64,000 bases of DNA. It comes from Palsa-513 sp050010595 (lineage in GTDB: Bacteria; Actinomycetota; Thermoleophilia; Solirubrobacterales; Solirubrobacteraceae). The notes under the pieces are model-generated. The model was given only the letters and a program-made list of their open reading frames with translations, was not told where the DNA came from and did not search any database. Position numbers and translations under genes: made by a program. The stretch spans positions 62,001 to 126,000 of the forward strand of contig JBEKKS010000003.1 of assembly GCA_050010595.1 (NCBI GenBank), read 5' to 3'. Below, in pieces: positions 26,243-34,343 of the stretch (positions are counted from its first letter, which is position 1; each line of letters begins with the position of its first letter).

Positions 26243-28441
26243 ATGATTTCCGCGAGAACGCGGGACGGATCGGTTGTTAGATGGTCCGACGACGCATTGG
26301 ATCTGCGGGTCGAGGTGGACGACGCCGGCGTGGCGCACCTCTCGCTCCTCGCACCCTCCGGCTTCGAAGAGCAACTCGAAGCGACCGACCCGATGGAGCC
26401 TCCGGCCCCGGACGCCGTCCCGGGCTTGCCATTGCTCGACGTGCTGCTCGCCGGCAGCGGCCGGCAGTGGGCGGGTCAACGCTACTCAGAGTCCGTGGTC
26501 GGCAGCCGAATGCGCTACATCAGCCACGACCTGCGAGAGGACGGCCCATGGAGCCTCCTGGAGGTCGCATTACACGACCCGGTGAGCGGACTCGCGGCGA
26601 CCGTCACCTACCGTCGCCTCACCGGCGTCGGAGTGCTGCGCAGCTCGGTGACGCTGAAGAACGACGGGCCGGCACCGCTCACGATCGAATCCGTCTCCTC
26701 GTTCCTCGGCAGTGGCCTCGCCGGGCCGAGCGGAGATCTGCAAGACGTCGACGTACTGTGGGCTGAAAACGACTGGCAAGCCGAGGCGCGCTGGCAGTCA
26801 CGGAACTTTCGCGATGCCCTGCCCCAGCTGAGCAGCCGCGTGCAAGACGGAAGATCGCGCGGTCGCTTTGCCGTCACGAGCTCCGGCACGTGGTGCTCCG
26901 GGACATACCTGCCAATGGGCGCCGTCGTCAACCGGCAGACCGGGCACACGCTGCTTTGGCAGATCGAGCACAACGGCGCCTGGCAGTGGCAGGTAGGCGA
27001 GCACGAGGGCGCAGGATCGACGATCTCCTATCTGGCGCTGCTCGGCCCCACGGACATCGAACATCACTGGCGCGTGGAGCTCTCGCCGGGCGCGACCTTC
27101 GAGACCGTCCCGGTGGCGCTGGCGCTCGGCCACGCGGGCCTCGAGGACGCAGTCGGACGGTTGACTCAGTACCGCCGCACGATCCGCCGCCGCCACGACG
27201 ACCACGACCGCCTCCCGGTGATCTTCAACGACTACCTGAACACGCTCAACGCGGATCCGACAACCGAGCGGCTGCTACCCCTGATACGCGCGGCCGCCGA
27301 AGCCGGAGCGGAGTGCTTCTGCATCGATGCCGGCTGGTACGCCGAGCCGGGCGAAGGGTGGTGGGATGCGGTCGGTGAATGGCGCCCGTCAGAGACGCGA
27401 TTCACCGGCGGTCTTGCCGCCGTGATCGAGCAGATCAAGGCCGACGGAATGGTGCCCGGCATCTGGATCGAGCCGGAGGTGGTCGGTGTGCGAAGCCCGG
27501 TCGCTGAGCAGCTGCCCGCCGAGGCGTTCTTCATGCGCAGCGGCGAGCGCGTTGTCGAACAGCAGCGACACCAACTCGACCTGCGTCATCCGGCCGCCAG
27601 GGCACATCTCGACAGGACCGTTGACTTCCTCGTCGACGAGCTCGGAATCGGCTACATCAAGATGGACTACAACATCAACGTCGCGCCGGGAACAGACGTG
27701 GGCGGGCTTGCGGCGGGCGCCGGCATGCTGGACCACAACCGTGCGTTCCTGGCCTGGATCGACAGCGTCCTCGACCGCTACCCGAACCTGACGCTCGAAA
27801 GCTGCGCGTCGGGCGGGATGCGAACCGATTACGCCTTGCTCTCTCGCTTCCAGCTGCATTCGACGAGTGACCAGGAAGACGTGTTGTGTTACCCCCCGAT
27901 CGCAGCCGCGGCACCGCTCGCGGTCGCACCCGAGCAGGCCGCAGTCTGGGCCTCGGCCCAGCCGGACATGAGCGACGACCTCATCGCGCTTACCCTCTGC
28001 GGCGCGCTGCTCGGGCGCATCCACCTGTCCGGTCACATCGACCAGATGGCGAGCTCGCAGCAGGCGCTCGTCGCCGAAGCGGTCGCCGTCTACAAGGAGA
28101 TCAGGGACGACGTCGCCGGCGCACTCCCGTTCTGGCCGCTCGGGCTGCCAGGCTGGACCGACCCCTGGCTCGCGCTCGGCATGCGTGCCGCCAGTGCGAC
28201 CTATGTAGTCGTCTGGCGAAGAGACAGCCCCGACACCACGCCGCACGCGGGGCACGAAATCTCCTTGCCGATCGCACCGAGCCGCACGGAGGCGCATCCC
28301 CTCCTGCTCTACCCGCAGGGCAGCGATGTGCAGCTAACGTGGGACGAGGCCGAAGGCGAGCTGAGAGTGTCATTGCCGCGCTGCCCCTCCGCCTGCCTGA
28401 TCGGATTCGACAGGCCGCTGCCCACACGCTCGGTGCGCTAG
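26243..28441 (+). CDS. GH36 alpha-galactosidase
   Basis: From ATG 26243 (AGGAGG 8 bases upstream) the enzyme has 732 residues, typical for GH36. It should cleave terminal alpha-galactose from oligosaccharides such as raffinose or melibiose. An N-terminal beta-supersandwich (about 1-310) precedes the TIM barrel with FNDYLNTLNADPT, FCIDAGWY and GIWIEPEVV. The nucleophile is Asp475 in YIKMDYN; the acid/base is Asp543 in STSDQED, after ESCASGGMRTDY. No signal peptide, so it acts in the cytosol on imported sugar. It is divergent from the LacI/ABC operon. The open frame upstream of 26243 is a chance extension across the regulator gene. Confidence 0.93.
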   Translation: MISARTRDGSVVRWSDDALDLRVEVDDAGVAHLSLLAPSGFEEQLEATDPMEPPAPDAVPGLPLLDVLLAGSGRQWAGQRYSESVVGSRMRYISHDLREDGPWSLLEVALHDPVSGLAATVTYRRLTGVGVLRSSVTLKNDGPAPLTIESVSSFLGSGLAGPSGDLQDVDVLWAENDWQAEARWQSRNFRDALPQLSSRVQDGRSRGRFAVTSSGTWCSGTYLPMGAVVNRQTGHTLLWQIEHNGAWQWQVGEHEGAGSTISYLALLGPTDIEHHWRVELSPGATFETVPVALALGHAGLEDAVGRLTQYRRTIRRRHDDHDRLPVIFNDYLNTLNADPTTERLLPLIRAAAEAGAECFCIDAGWYAEPGEGWWDAVGEWRPSETRFTGGLAAVIEQIKADGMVPGIWIEPEVVGVRSPVAEQLPAEAFFMRSGERVVEQQRHQLDLRHPAARAHLDRTVDFLVDELGIGYIKMDYNINVAPGTDVGGLAAGAGMLDHNRAFLAWIDSVLDRYPNLTLESCASGGMRTDYALLSRFQLHSTSDQEDVLCYPPIAAAAPLAVAPEQAAVWASAQPDMSDDLIALTLCGALLGRIHLSGHIDQMASSQQALVAEAVAVYKEIRDDVAGALPFWPLGLPGWTDPWLALGMRAASATYVVVWRRDSPDTTPHAGHEISLPIAPSRTEAHPLLLYPQGSDVQLTWDEAEGELRVSLPRCPSACLIGFDRPLPTRSVR

Positions 28442-28442
28442 A

Positions 28443-28459
28443 CCCGCCTCGCGAGCGGG
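28443..28459 (+). terminator. Weak hairpin after the alpha-galactosidase
   Basis: CCCGC (28443-28447) and GCGGG (28455-28459) flank a 7-base loop one base after the stop codon. The stem is short and there is no T-tract, so this is only a candidate. Confidence 0.25.
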
Positions 28460-28611
28460 CAAGCGGCCCGGTGCGCGATCTCGGGCGGCAGATTCCCGGT
28501 GACATTGACGCCGGGGCAGCGCTGGGCCCCAACCCAAAGAAGCGATCGAGAGGACTTCTCCCGACGAGCATGAGGGCAGCCCCGCGGCTGCGCTCCAGCC
28601 GGCTCGAGCGG

Positions 28612-28677
28612 GATAATGCGCTGGGACGGCGGAAGGCCGTCGGATCTAAATCGCGTGCGTCTCGGGAAAGAATCCCG
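28612..28677 (+). promoter_or_regulatory. Possible promoter and structured leader of the formate-THF ligase gene
   Basis: In the 306-bp gene-free stretch 28442-28747, GATAAT (28612-28617) is a fair -10 box with no clear -35. Two hairpins follow: GACGGC/GCCGTC (28625-28641) and CGGGA/TCCCG (28663-28677). No known riboswitch consensus (tetrahydrofolate, glycine, SAM) was recognised. Nothing else is seen in this stretch. Confidence 0.3.
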
Positions 28678-28747
28678 CGACTCGACGGCTGCTCCATTCG
28701 CTCGTGCCCAGCGCCCGCCGCGGCGCGCTACCCGCGAGGAGTTCGCC

Positions 28748-30427
28748 ATGAAAAGCAGCCTGGAGATCGCTCAGGAAGCGACCCTGCAGCCAATCGCTTC
28801 GATCGCCGGGCGGCTCGGACTCAGGGACGACGAGTTCGAGACCTACGGGCGCTACAAGGCGAAGATCGACCTATCAGTGATCGACCGGCTCGCGCAGCGT
28901 CCCGACGGCAAGCTGGTCTGCGTCGCCGGGATGACTCCGACGAAAGCCGGCGAAGGGAAGACCACGACGCTGATCGCGTTGACGCAGGCCTTCGGCGTGC
29001 TCGAGCAACGGGTCATCGCCTGCCTGCGAGAGCCGTCGATCGGGCCGGTCTTCGGCATCAAGGGGGGCGGCGCGGGAGGCGGCATGACGCAGGTCGTGCC
29101 GATGGAAGATCTCAACCTCCACTTCACGGGCGACATCCATGCGATGACCTCGGCCAACAACCTGCTGGCAGCGATGATCGACGCCTCGATTCTCCACGGC
29201 AATCCGCATCAGATCGATCCCCTGAGCATCTCCTGGCGGCGCGCCATCGACACCAACGACCGCGCGTTGCGCAAGGTCGTGTCAGGCCTCGGCGGCGCGA
29301 TCAACGGCCAACCCGCAGAGACCGGGTTCGACATCACTGCGGCATCCGAGGTGATGGCGATCATGGCCGTGGCGCGGGACCTGAAGGATCTGCGCCGGCG
29401 CCTCGGCGCGATCACTGTCGGGTACACCTACGGCGACGCCGTACCGGTGACAGCCGAGGATCTCGGTGCCGCCGGCGCGATGACGGTGATCCTCCGCGAT
29501 GCCCTGAAGCCGAACCTGATCCAGACGCTCGAGGGGCAGCCGTGCCTGATCCACTGCGGACCGTTCGCGAACATCGCGCACGGCAACAACTCGTTGATCG
29601 CCGATCTCGTTGCGCTGAAGCTTGCCGACTACGTCATCACCGAATCCGGCTTCGGGTCCGACATGGGAATGGAGAAGTTCTTCAACATCGTCTGCCGATT
29701 CGGTGCGCTGCGCCCGAGCACCGTCGTGCTCGTCACGACGGTGCGGGCGATCAAGCATCACGGCGGGATCGAGGACGGGGTCGGCCGGGACCGCGAAGAC
29801 GGTCTGCGCGCGATCGAGACCGGCATGGCGAACGTGCGCCGCCACATGCGCATCGTCGGCGAGTTCGGCGTGCCGTGCGTGGTCGCGGTGAACCGTCATC
29901 CAGGCGATAGCGATGAGGACGTCGCGCTGGTGAGGGAGCGAGCACTCGAAGCCGGGGCGTTTGCCGCAGAGCTCAACGAGGGGTTCGAAAGAGGCGGCGC
30001 CGGGGCGGTCGATCTCGCGCGCGCGGTCATCGCCGCCTGTGAGGAGCCCAACACGTTCCGGCCGCTCTACCGCGACGACATGCCGATCAAGGAGAAGATC
30101 GAAGCCGTTGCCAAGCGCGTCTACGGCGCCCGGGACGTGACCTTCCTGGCGGAGGCCGAGCGGAAGATCGAGCAATACGAGCGCGGTGGCCTCGGCCACT
30201 TCCCGGTGTGCCTGGCGAAGACGCCGCTCTCGCTGTCGGCGGATCCGCGGCTCGCGAACGCGCCCGAGGGCTTCACGGTCACTGTGCGCGACGTTCGCGC
30301 CCCGACCGGCGCCGGCTGGCTGGTGCCGCTTTGCGGCGACATCTTCCTGATGCCCGGCCTCGGCCGGACACCAGCGGCGTTGAACATCGACATCGACGAC
30401 GACGGCCGCGTTACCGGCCTGTTCTGA
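28748..30427 (+). CDS. fhs: Formate-tetrahydrofolate ligase
   Basis: This 559-residue enzyme makes 10-formyltetrahydrofolate from formate, tetrahydrofolate and ATP, feeding purine and one-carbon metabolism. The P-loop-like PTKAGEGKTTTLIALTQAF (about 61-79), EPSIGPVFGIKGGGAGGG, LHFTGDIHAMTSANNLLAAMIDASI and ITESGFGSDMGMEKFFNI are diagnostic. ATG 28748 has GAGGAG 7 bases upstream and gives the normal length; an extension to 28616 is non-homologous. It stands alone on its strand with a structured leader. Other folate genes are not in the window. Confidence 0.96.
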   Translation: MKSSLEIAQEATLQPIASIAGRLGLRDDEFETYGRYKAKIDLSVIDRLAQRPDGKLVCVAGMTPTKAGEGKTTTLIALTQAFGVLEQRVIACLREPSIGPVFGIKGGGAGGGMTQVVPMEDLNLHFTGDIHAMTSANNLLAAMIDASILHGNPHQIDPLSISWRRAIDTNDRALRKVVSGLGGAINGQPAETGFDITAASEVMAIMAVARDLKDLRRRLGAITVGYTYGDAVPVTAEDLGAAGAMTVILRDALKPNLIQTLEGQPCLIHCGPFANIAHGNNSLIADLVALKLADYVITESGFGSDMGMEKFFNIVCRFGALRPSTVVLVTTVRAIKHHGGIEDGVGRDREDGLRAIETGMANVRRHMRIVGEFGVPCVVAVNRHPGDSDEDVALVRERALEAGAFAAELNEGFERGGAGAVDLARAVIAACEEPNTFRPLYRDDMPIKEKIEAVAKRVYGARDVTFLAEAERKIEQYERGGLGHFPVCLAKTPLSLSADPRLANAPEGFTVTVRDVRAPTGAGWLVPLCGDIFLMPGLGRTPAALNIDIDDDGRVTGLF

Positions 30428-30457
30428 GCTGCGGCTTGTTGATCAAAGGCCGCGCTC
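30426..30457. terminator. Hairpin between convergent genes after fhs
   Basis: GAGC plus GCGGC (bulged T) pairs with GCCGC plus GCTC around a 13-base loop, overlapping the fhs stop. It could end transcripts from both sides; no T-tract. Confidence 0.35.
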
Positions 30458-30483
30458 ATTCAGCGGCGCGTCGGCGATGCCGG

Positions 30484-30684
30484 CTAGCGGCGCCAGAAGG
30501 CGAGCCGCTGCAGCGAAGCCGTGAGGATCTCAACCCAGGTGATCCGCGTATCCCGACACCCGGACATGGCATCGAACGGGCTGAAGCGCATCTCGCCGCC
30601 GGTCCCGAACTCGATCGTGCCGTCATCCTGACGCGTGCCGTTGACGACGATCCAACCGCGGTTGACGCGGACGTTCTCACGCAT
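30484..30684 (-). CDS. Small hypothetical protein
   Basis: A 66-residue protein, ATG 30684, convergent with fhs. The sequence alternates like a small beta protein (VRVNRGWIVVNGTRQDDGTIEFG) and ends in an amphipathic helix ILTASLQRLAFWRR. It has no recognised domain, no signal and no membrane span. Codon composition is similar to the neighbours, with third positions rich in G/C, which favours a real gene over a shadow. A divergent partner lies 59 bp away. Confidence 0.5.
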   Translation of the reverse strand: MRENVRVNRGWIVVNGTRQDDGTIEFGTGGEMRFSPFDAMSGCRDTRITWVEILTASLQRLAFWRR

Positions 30685-30743
30685 CGGTTGAGCGTAGCCG
30701 ACGGCGCGAGAAGCTAGCTCGTGGGCCTGTGTATGTTTGTCGG

Positions 30744-31358
30744 ATGGCAGTCAAGGTCCGGCGGCACGCTCTCGGCGTGACCTGGGTCGAGCAGAACGGG
30801 ATGGCCCGTGCGGCTCACGCGCTGCTCAGCAATCAACGCGTGTGGCTGGTTGACCCCTATGAGGACGCGGCAGCGCTGACCGCCGTGGCCGAGCTCGGTA
30901 CTCCGGCCGGAGTCTTCCAGCTGCTCGATCGCCACAGCCGCGATTGCAACGCGATCGCGCAGCGGCTTGGTGTGCCGCTCTTGCGGCTCCCGGTCGACGC
31001 GCCCGGAACCCCCTTTGAGTGCGTTGCGCTGATCTCGAACAAGGCCTGGCACGAGATCGCCCTCTGGTGGGCCACAGAGCGAACGCTGGTGATCGCCGAG
31101 GCCGTCGGCACAGCGCCGGCGTTCGCGCTCGGGCGCCGTGCGGGCGTACACCCAATATTGCGCCTGACCCCGCCGCGCAAGCGGCTGTCGCGGTTTGAAC
31201 CCGAGCGCCTGCTTGTCGGCCATGGCGAGCCGATCGAGTCCGGCGCGGACGCGGCGCTTCGCGAGGCCCTCGCGCAATCGCGCCGTGACCTCCCACGGCT
31301 TCTGACCAGCCTCCCGAAGCTCATGCGCGGCGTGCGCCCCCGCGAGACGCCGCAGTGA
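30744..31358 (+). CDS. Metallo-beta-lactamase-fold-like protein lacking metal ligands
   Basis: From ATG 30744 the protein has 204 residues. The pattern (short strands, VWLVDPYEDAAALTAVAELG, GVFQLLDRHSRDCNAIAQRLGVPLLRLP, RTLVIAEAVG and the near-terminal RLLVGHGEPIESGADAALREAL) resembles metallo-beta-lactamase-fold hydrolases. The HxHxDH metal motif is absent: the place where it should be reads LLDRHSRDCNA. It may be a non-catalytic or altered member, conserved as a hypothetical protein. An upstream in-frame start at 30729 is possible. No operon partner is certain; an epimerase gene follows 40 bp downstream. Confidence 0.65.
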   Translation: MAVKVRRHALGVTWVEQNGMARAAHALLSNQRVWLVDPYEDAAALTAVAELGTPAGVFQLLDRHSRDCNAIAQRLGVPLLRLPVDAPGTPFECVALISNKAWHEIALWWATERTLVIAEAVGTAPAFALGRRAGVHPILRLTPPRKRLSRFEPERLLVGHGEPIESGADAALREALAQSRRDLPRLLTSLPKLMRGVRPRETPQ

Positions 31359-31398
31359 GGCGAAGCCGGCCCGGCATGACGGTGGCTAAGCTCGCGGG

Positions 31399-32364
31399 AT
31401 GAGCCGTATTGTCGTGATCGGCGCCACCGGCCATGTAGGTAGCTACCTGGTCCCGCGGCTTGTGCGAGCAGGACACGAGGTCGTGGCGCTCAGCCGGGGC
31501 GAACGCGAGCCCTACATCGCGGCCGCCGAATGGCGGGCGGTCGAGCGGGTAGCTGTGGACCGCGAGGTCGAGGACGCATCTGGAGTCTTCGGCGAGCGGA
31601 TCGCGGCCCTGGAGGCGGACGTTGTCGTCGACATGCTCTGCTTTAGGCCCGAGTCCGCTGCGCAACTGGTTAGCGCGCTGCGGCCGACCCGGCCGTTGCT
31701 TTTGCACTGCGGCACAATCTGGGTGCACGGCCCGGCCGCGCACGTACCGATCACTGAAGATGAGCCGCGGACCGCTCTTGGCGAGTACGGAGCCGGCAAG
31801 GTCGCGATCGAGACGCTCCTGCATCGCGAGACGCGCGCGGGTGGAGTACCGAGCGTGGTGCTACATCCGGGTCACATCACCGGACCGTGGCCGTCGATCA
31901 CGCCCGCGGGCAACCTCGATCTCGACGTGTGGCGCCGCTTGGCCGCCGGCGAACCGCTGCCGCTGCCGTACCTCGGGCTCGGCATTCTGCACCACGTCCA
32001 CGCGGACGACGTCGCACAGGCCTTTGAGCTCGCGCTCAAACGACCGGCTGCGATCGGATCGAGCTTCCACGTGGTCTCCGAACAGGCGATGACATTGCGC
32101 GGCCTGGCCGCCGGCGTCGCCGGCTGGTTTGGGCGCGAGCCCGTGATCGAGCTCGTCGACTGGATGGAGTTCGAGCAACGTGTCGGCGTGGAGCACGCTG
32201 GAATCACCCGCGAGCACATCAGCCGCGGCATTGCAGCCAGCATTGACCGCGCCCGCGACGTCCTCGGCTACCAGCCGCGGTACACATCGCTCGATGCATT
32301 GCACGGCTCAGTCCGCTGGCTTGCTGCGCACGGGGTGCTCGACCTCGACCTCGACGGTTTCTGA
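31399..32364 (+). CDS. NAD-dependent epimerase/dehydratase-like protein
   Basis: The 321-residue protein starts with VVIGATGHVGSYLVPRLVRAGHEVVALSRG, a Rossmann NAD(P)-binding motif. It continues with VVVDMLCF, LLHCGTIWVHG, YGAGKVAIETLL (a Y-x3-K-like YGAGK) and VVLHPGHITGPWPSITPAG, as in atypical extended SDRs of the CDP-/UDP-sugar epimerase superfamily. The C-terminal region (VIELVDWMEFEQRVG, FVVSE-like SFHVVSEQAMTL) would bind the substrate, which is not deducible. ATG 31399 gives standard length. Confidence 0.8.
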   Translation: MSRIVVIGATGHVGSYLVPRLVRAGHEVVALSRGEREPYIAAAEWRAVERVAVDREVEDASGVFGERIAALEADVVVDMLCFRPESAAQLVSALRPTRPLLLHCGTIWVHGPAAHVPITEDEPRTALGEYGAGKVAIETLLHRETRAGGVPSVVLHPGHITGPWPSITPAGNLDLDVWRRLAAGEPLPLPYLGLGILHHVHADDVAQAFELALKRPAAIGSSFHVVSEQAMTLRGLAAGVAGWFGREPVIELVDWMEFEQRVGVEHAGITREHISRGIAASIDRARDVLGYQPRYTSLDALHGSVRWLAAHGVLDLDLDGF

Positions 32365-32754
32365 TCGAGCTGTGATCGTGGAGCACGGCCGCGCTAACGA
32401 CGACGAGTTCGGGGGCTTTCGCCGCTGGCTCGCTGCGCTTCGACGTACGCGCTGGCTTGGGTCGCGCGGTGTGGAGCTCACACATATCCCGAGCTCGATG
32501 AAGGGCGTGGGACCGTCCCAACCTGGTCCGAGGCGGGGCCGCGGAAGCAGCGGGAAGGGAAGCGACGGTGGGGCCGGGGACCGTGGACCGCGGCGGCCGA
32601 TCCCAGGGCAAGGGTCTGACGCGATCCAGCTGCCGCTTCCCGAGACGCTCGTCCGCAGGACAACCGCGGTCGCGGGCCGCGAGCGCCAGCGGCGCGCGAG
32701 AGCACGCTGAGGAACCCGGCGTAACACCACCCCTCGTCGCACACTGTTCTTTGT
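32365..32754. other. Gene-free stretch of about 390 bp
   Basis: Open frames cross this stretch on both strands, but they are arginine/proline-rich, have no ribosome-binding sites and match no family I know. They look like GC-rich noise. No tRNA, repeat or strong hairpin is seen. Its right end leads into the promoter at 32755. Confidence 0.4.
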
Positions 32755-32799
32755 TTGACATCGCGGCCTGAATACTCCTAGGATGAGAGTTAAATCCTA
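32755..32799 (+). promoter_or_regulatory. Promoter of the SnoaL-HxlR-TfoX-like cluster with inverted repeat
   Basis: TTGACA (32755-32760), an 18-bp spacer and TAGGAT (32779-32784) make a strong sigma70-like promoter. TAGGAT also forms the left arm of an inverted repeat with ATCCTA (32794-32799), spacer 9 bp, which covers the -10 box and start site. It is a plausible operator for the HxlR protein encoded by the second gene. Confidence 0.6.
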
Positions 32800-32813
32800 A
32801 GAAAGGAGTCTCG

Positions 32814-33176
32814 TTGTCTGCGGCCGAAGTCTTCCGAAGCTATTTGGACCGTTTCACGGCTGGCGATCTCGAAGGCGCGAGTGCCCTGCTCTCCGAGGAC
32901 TTCGAGTTCCAGGGGCCGATGCTCCAGGTACGCGGCCGAGACGCGTTTCTCGACGGCGCGTCTGGGTTGCTGCCGATCGTGCGCGGTAATCGAATGCTGC
33001 GACAGTGGGAGGACGGAGAGGAAGTGTGTTCGGTCTACGAGTTCAACGTGGAGACCGGGGCGGGATCGGGCGCGATCCCGATGAGCGAGTGGGCGCGGGT
33101 CCGTGACGGCAAGCTCGTCTCCGCGCGCCTGTTCTTCGACACCGCGCAGATGGCGGCGCTCATGCCGGCGAGCTGA
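32814..33176 (+). CDS. SnoaL-like/NTF2-fold protein
   Basis: A 120-residue protein with the NTF2-like pattern: helix AEVFRSYLDRFTAGDLEGASALLSEDFEFQGP, then VRGRDAFLDGASGLLP and a beta sheet ending VRDGKLVSARLFFDTAQM. Members are small isomerases or ligand-binding proteins; the function cannot be told. The TTG start at 32814 is supported by AAAGGAG 5 bases upstream. First gene of a cluster with the HxlR regulator 11 bp downstream. Confidence 0.8.
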   Translation: MSAAEVFRSYLDRFTAGDLEGASALLSEDFEFQGPMLQVRGRDAFLDGASGLLPIVRGNRMLRQWEDGEEVCSVYEFNVETGAGSGAIPMSEWARVRDGKLVSARLFFDTAQMAALMPAS

Positions 33177-33187
33177 GCGGAACTGGC

Positions 33188-33868
33188 GTGCCGCGGCGAG
33201 CTTGGCGTGGATATGAGCGCTTCTGTCCGCTAGCGCGTGCGCTTGACGTGGTCGGGGAGCGGTGGTCGCTTGTCATTGTGCAGGAGCTGCAGAAGCACTC
33301 GATGCGCTACGGAGAGCTGCAACGCCGGCTACCGGGGATTGGCACGAGCGTGCTCGCCGACCGTCTACGCAAGCTCGAGACCGCCGGCGTCCTGAGGCGG
33401 CGAGCCGGGCCGGTTGGCGAAAGCACGCGATATGAGCTGACCGAGCGCGGCCGCTCATTGGAGCCCGCGCTACTTGCTCTGCGCGAATGGGGCTCCGAGT
33501 TCCTATTCGATCCCTCTGCCGATGGCTCGTCCGCCCAATCGTTCGACCTTCGTTATGTCGATGGCGTCGAGCAGATCCCCGACGGCGAGTTCCAGGTCAC
33601 CGTCGATTCGCGCCAGACCACGCTTACGTTCAGCCGCGGAGAGCTAGAGCAACGACTCGGCGCGACCGCGAGCCCTGCCCTGAGCATCGACACCAGCAGG
33701 GACTTCCTGACACGCTGGGCCGCTGGAGCGGTCGACTGGGAGACCGGAGTCCAAGACGGGGACGTGCGCGTCAAAGGTCCGCGTGGCGCATGGGTCCACT
33801 GGCTCGCCGCGAGCGGCTACCTCACCCGATACCCACCCGACGGTGAGGACCAAAGCGATGGGCGATGA
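33188..33868 (+). CDS. HxlR-family regulator with extra C-terminal domain
   Basis: The first 110 residues are an HxlR winged helix: RFCPLARALDVVGERWSLVIVQELQ, MRYGELQRRLPGIGTSVLADRLRKLETAGVLRR and wing STRYELTERGRSLEPAL. HxlR proteins normally end near 110-130 residues; here another about 110 residues (SFDLRYVDGVEQIPDGEFQVTVDSRQTTLTFS to the end) resemble the SCP2-like C-terminal domain found in some actinobacterial members, which may bind a hydrophobic ligand. GTG start 33188. It overlaps the next gene by 11 bp. Probable autoregulator through the inverted repeat at 32779-32799. Confidence 0.85.
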   Translation: MPRRAWRGYERFCPLARALDVVGERWSLVIVQELQKHSMRYGELQRRLPGIGTSVLADRLRKLETAGVLRRRAGPVGESTRYELTERGRSLEPALLALREWGSEFLFDPSADGSSAQSFDLRYVDGVEQIPDGEFQVTVDSRQTTLTFSRGELEQRLGATASPALSIDTSRDFLTRWAAGAVDWETGVQDGDVRVKGPRGAWVHWLAASGYLTRYPPDGEDQSDGR

Positions 33869-34196
33869 CACCTCGGCACCATTCTGGATGGCCGGCGAGG
33901 GCGCACTCCAACACGACGGCGTCCAGCGAGGCACGATGATGGGGTTCCCCTGCCTGCGCTTCCACGGCACGTTCTTTGCCTCCTGTGAACGACGCACGGG
34001 AAACCTCATCGTCAAGCTGCCCGTCCAACGCGTCCAGGAACTCATACACGCGAAGGAAGCAATCGCATTTGCGCCCAACGGGAGAACCTTCCGCGAGTGG
34101 GCGCTCATCACCAGCCGCGACGCCGACCGCTGGCACCACTTCATCTCCGAAGCCCTCGCCTTCGCTCAACACCCCGACAATCCTCGGGCGGCGTGA
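33858..34196 (+). CDS. TfoX/YjbR-like small protein
   Basis: From ATG 33858 the product has 112 residues: GTMMGFPCLRFHGTFFASCERRTGNLIVKLPVQRVQELIHAKEAIAF, then GRTFREWALITSRDADRWHHFISEALAFA. This is like the TfoX N-terminal/YjbR MmcQ-type fold of small DNA- or nucleotide-associated proteins. The gene overlaps the HxlR stop, so it belongs to the same transcript. Function unknown. Confidence 0.65.
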   Translation: MGDDTSAPFWMAGEGALQHDGVQRGTMMGFPCLRFHGTFFASCERRTGNLIVKLPVQRVQELIHAKEAIAFAPNGRTFREWALITSRDADRWHHFISEALAFAQHPDNPRAA

Positions 34197-34343
34197 CGCC
34201 GCACTCCTTGGCGACTTGGATGATCTTGAAGAGCCCACCGAGTGCCTCGCGCGCGGCCTCCACGGGAGCCTCCTCCGGGAGCGGAGCCGGCAACCTTAGG
34301 TAGGCTGGTGCAGCGGATATCTGGATAGAAGGCTTGGCGAGAC

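Noticed and set aside
28442..28747. Tetrahydrofolate or glycine riboswitch upstream of fhs
   Set aside because: No conserved motif of these riboswitches could be found; only generic hairpins are present.
32180..32761. Coding potential on either strand between the epimerase and SnoaL-like genes
   Set aside because: Frames are composed of Arg/Pro/Ala-rich sequence, overlap each other and lack ribosome-binding sites or motifs.
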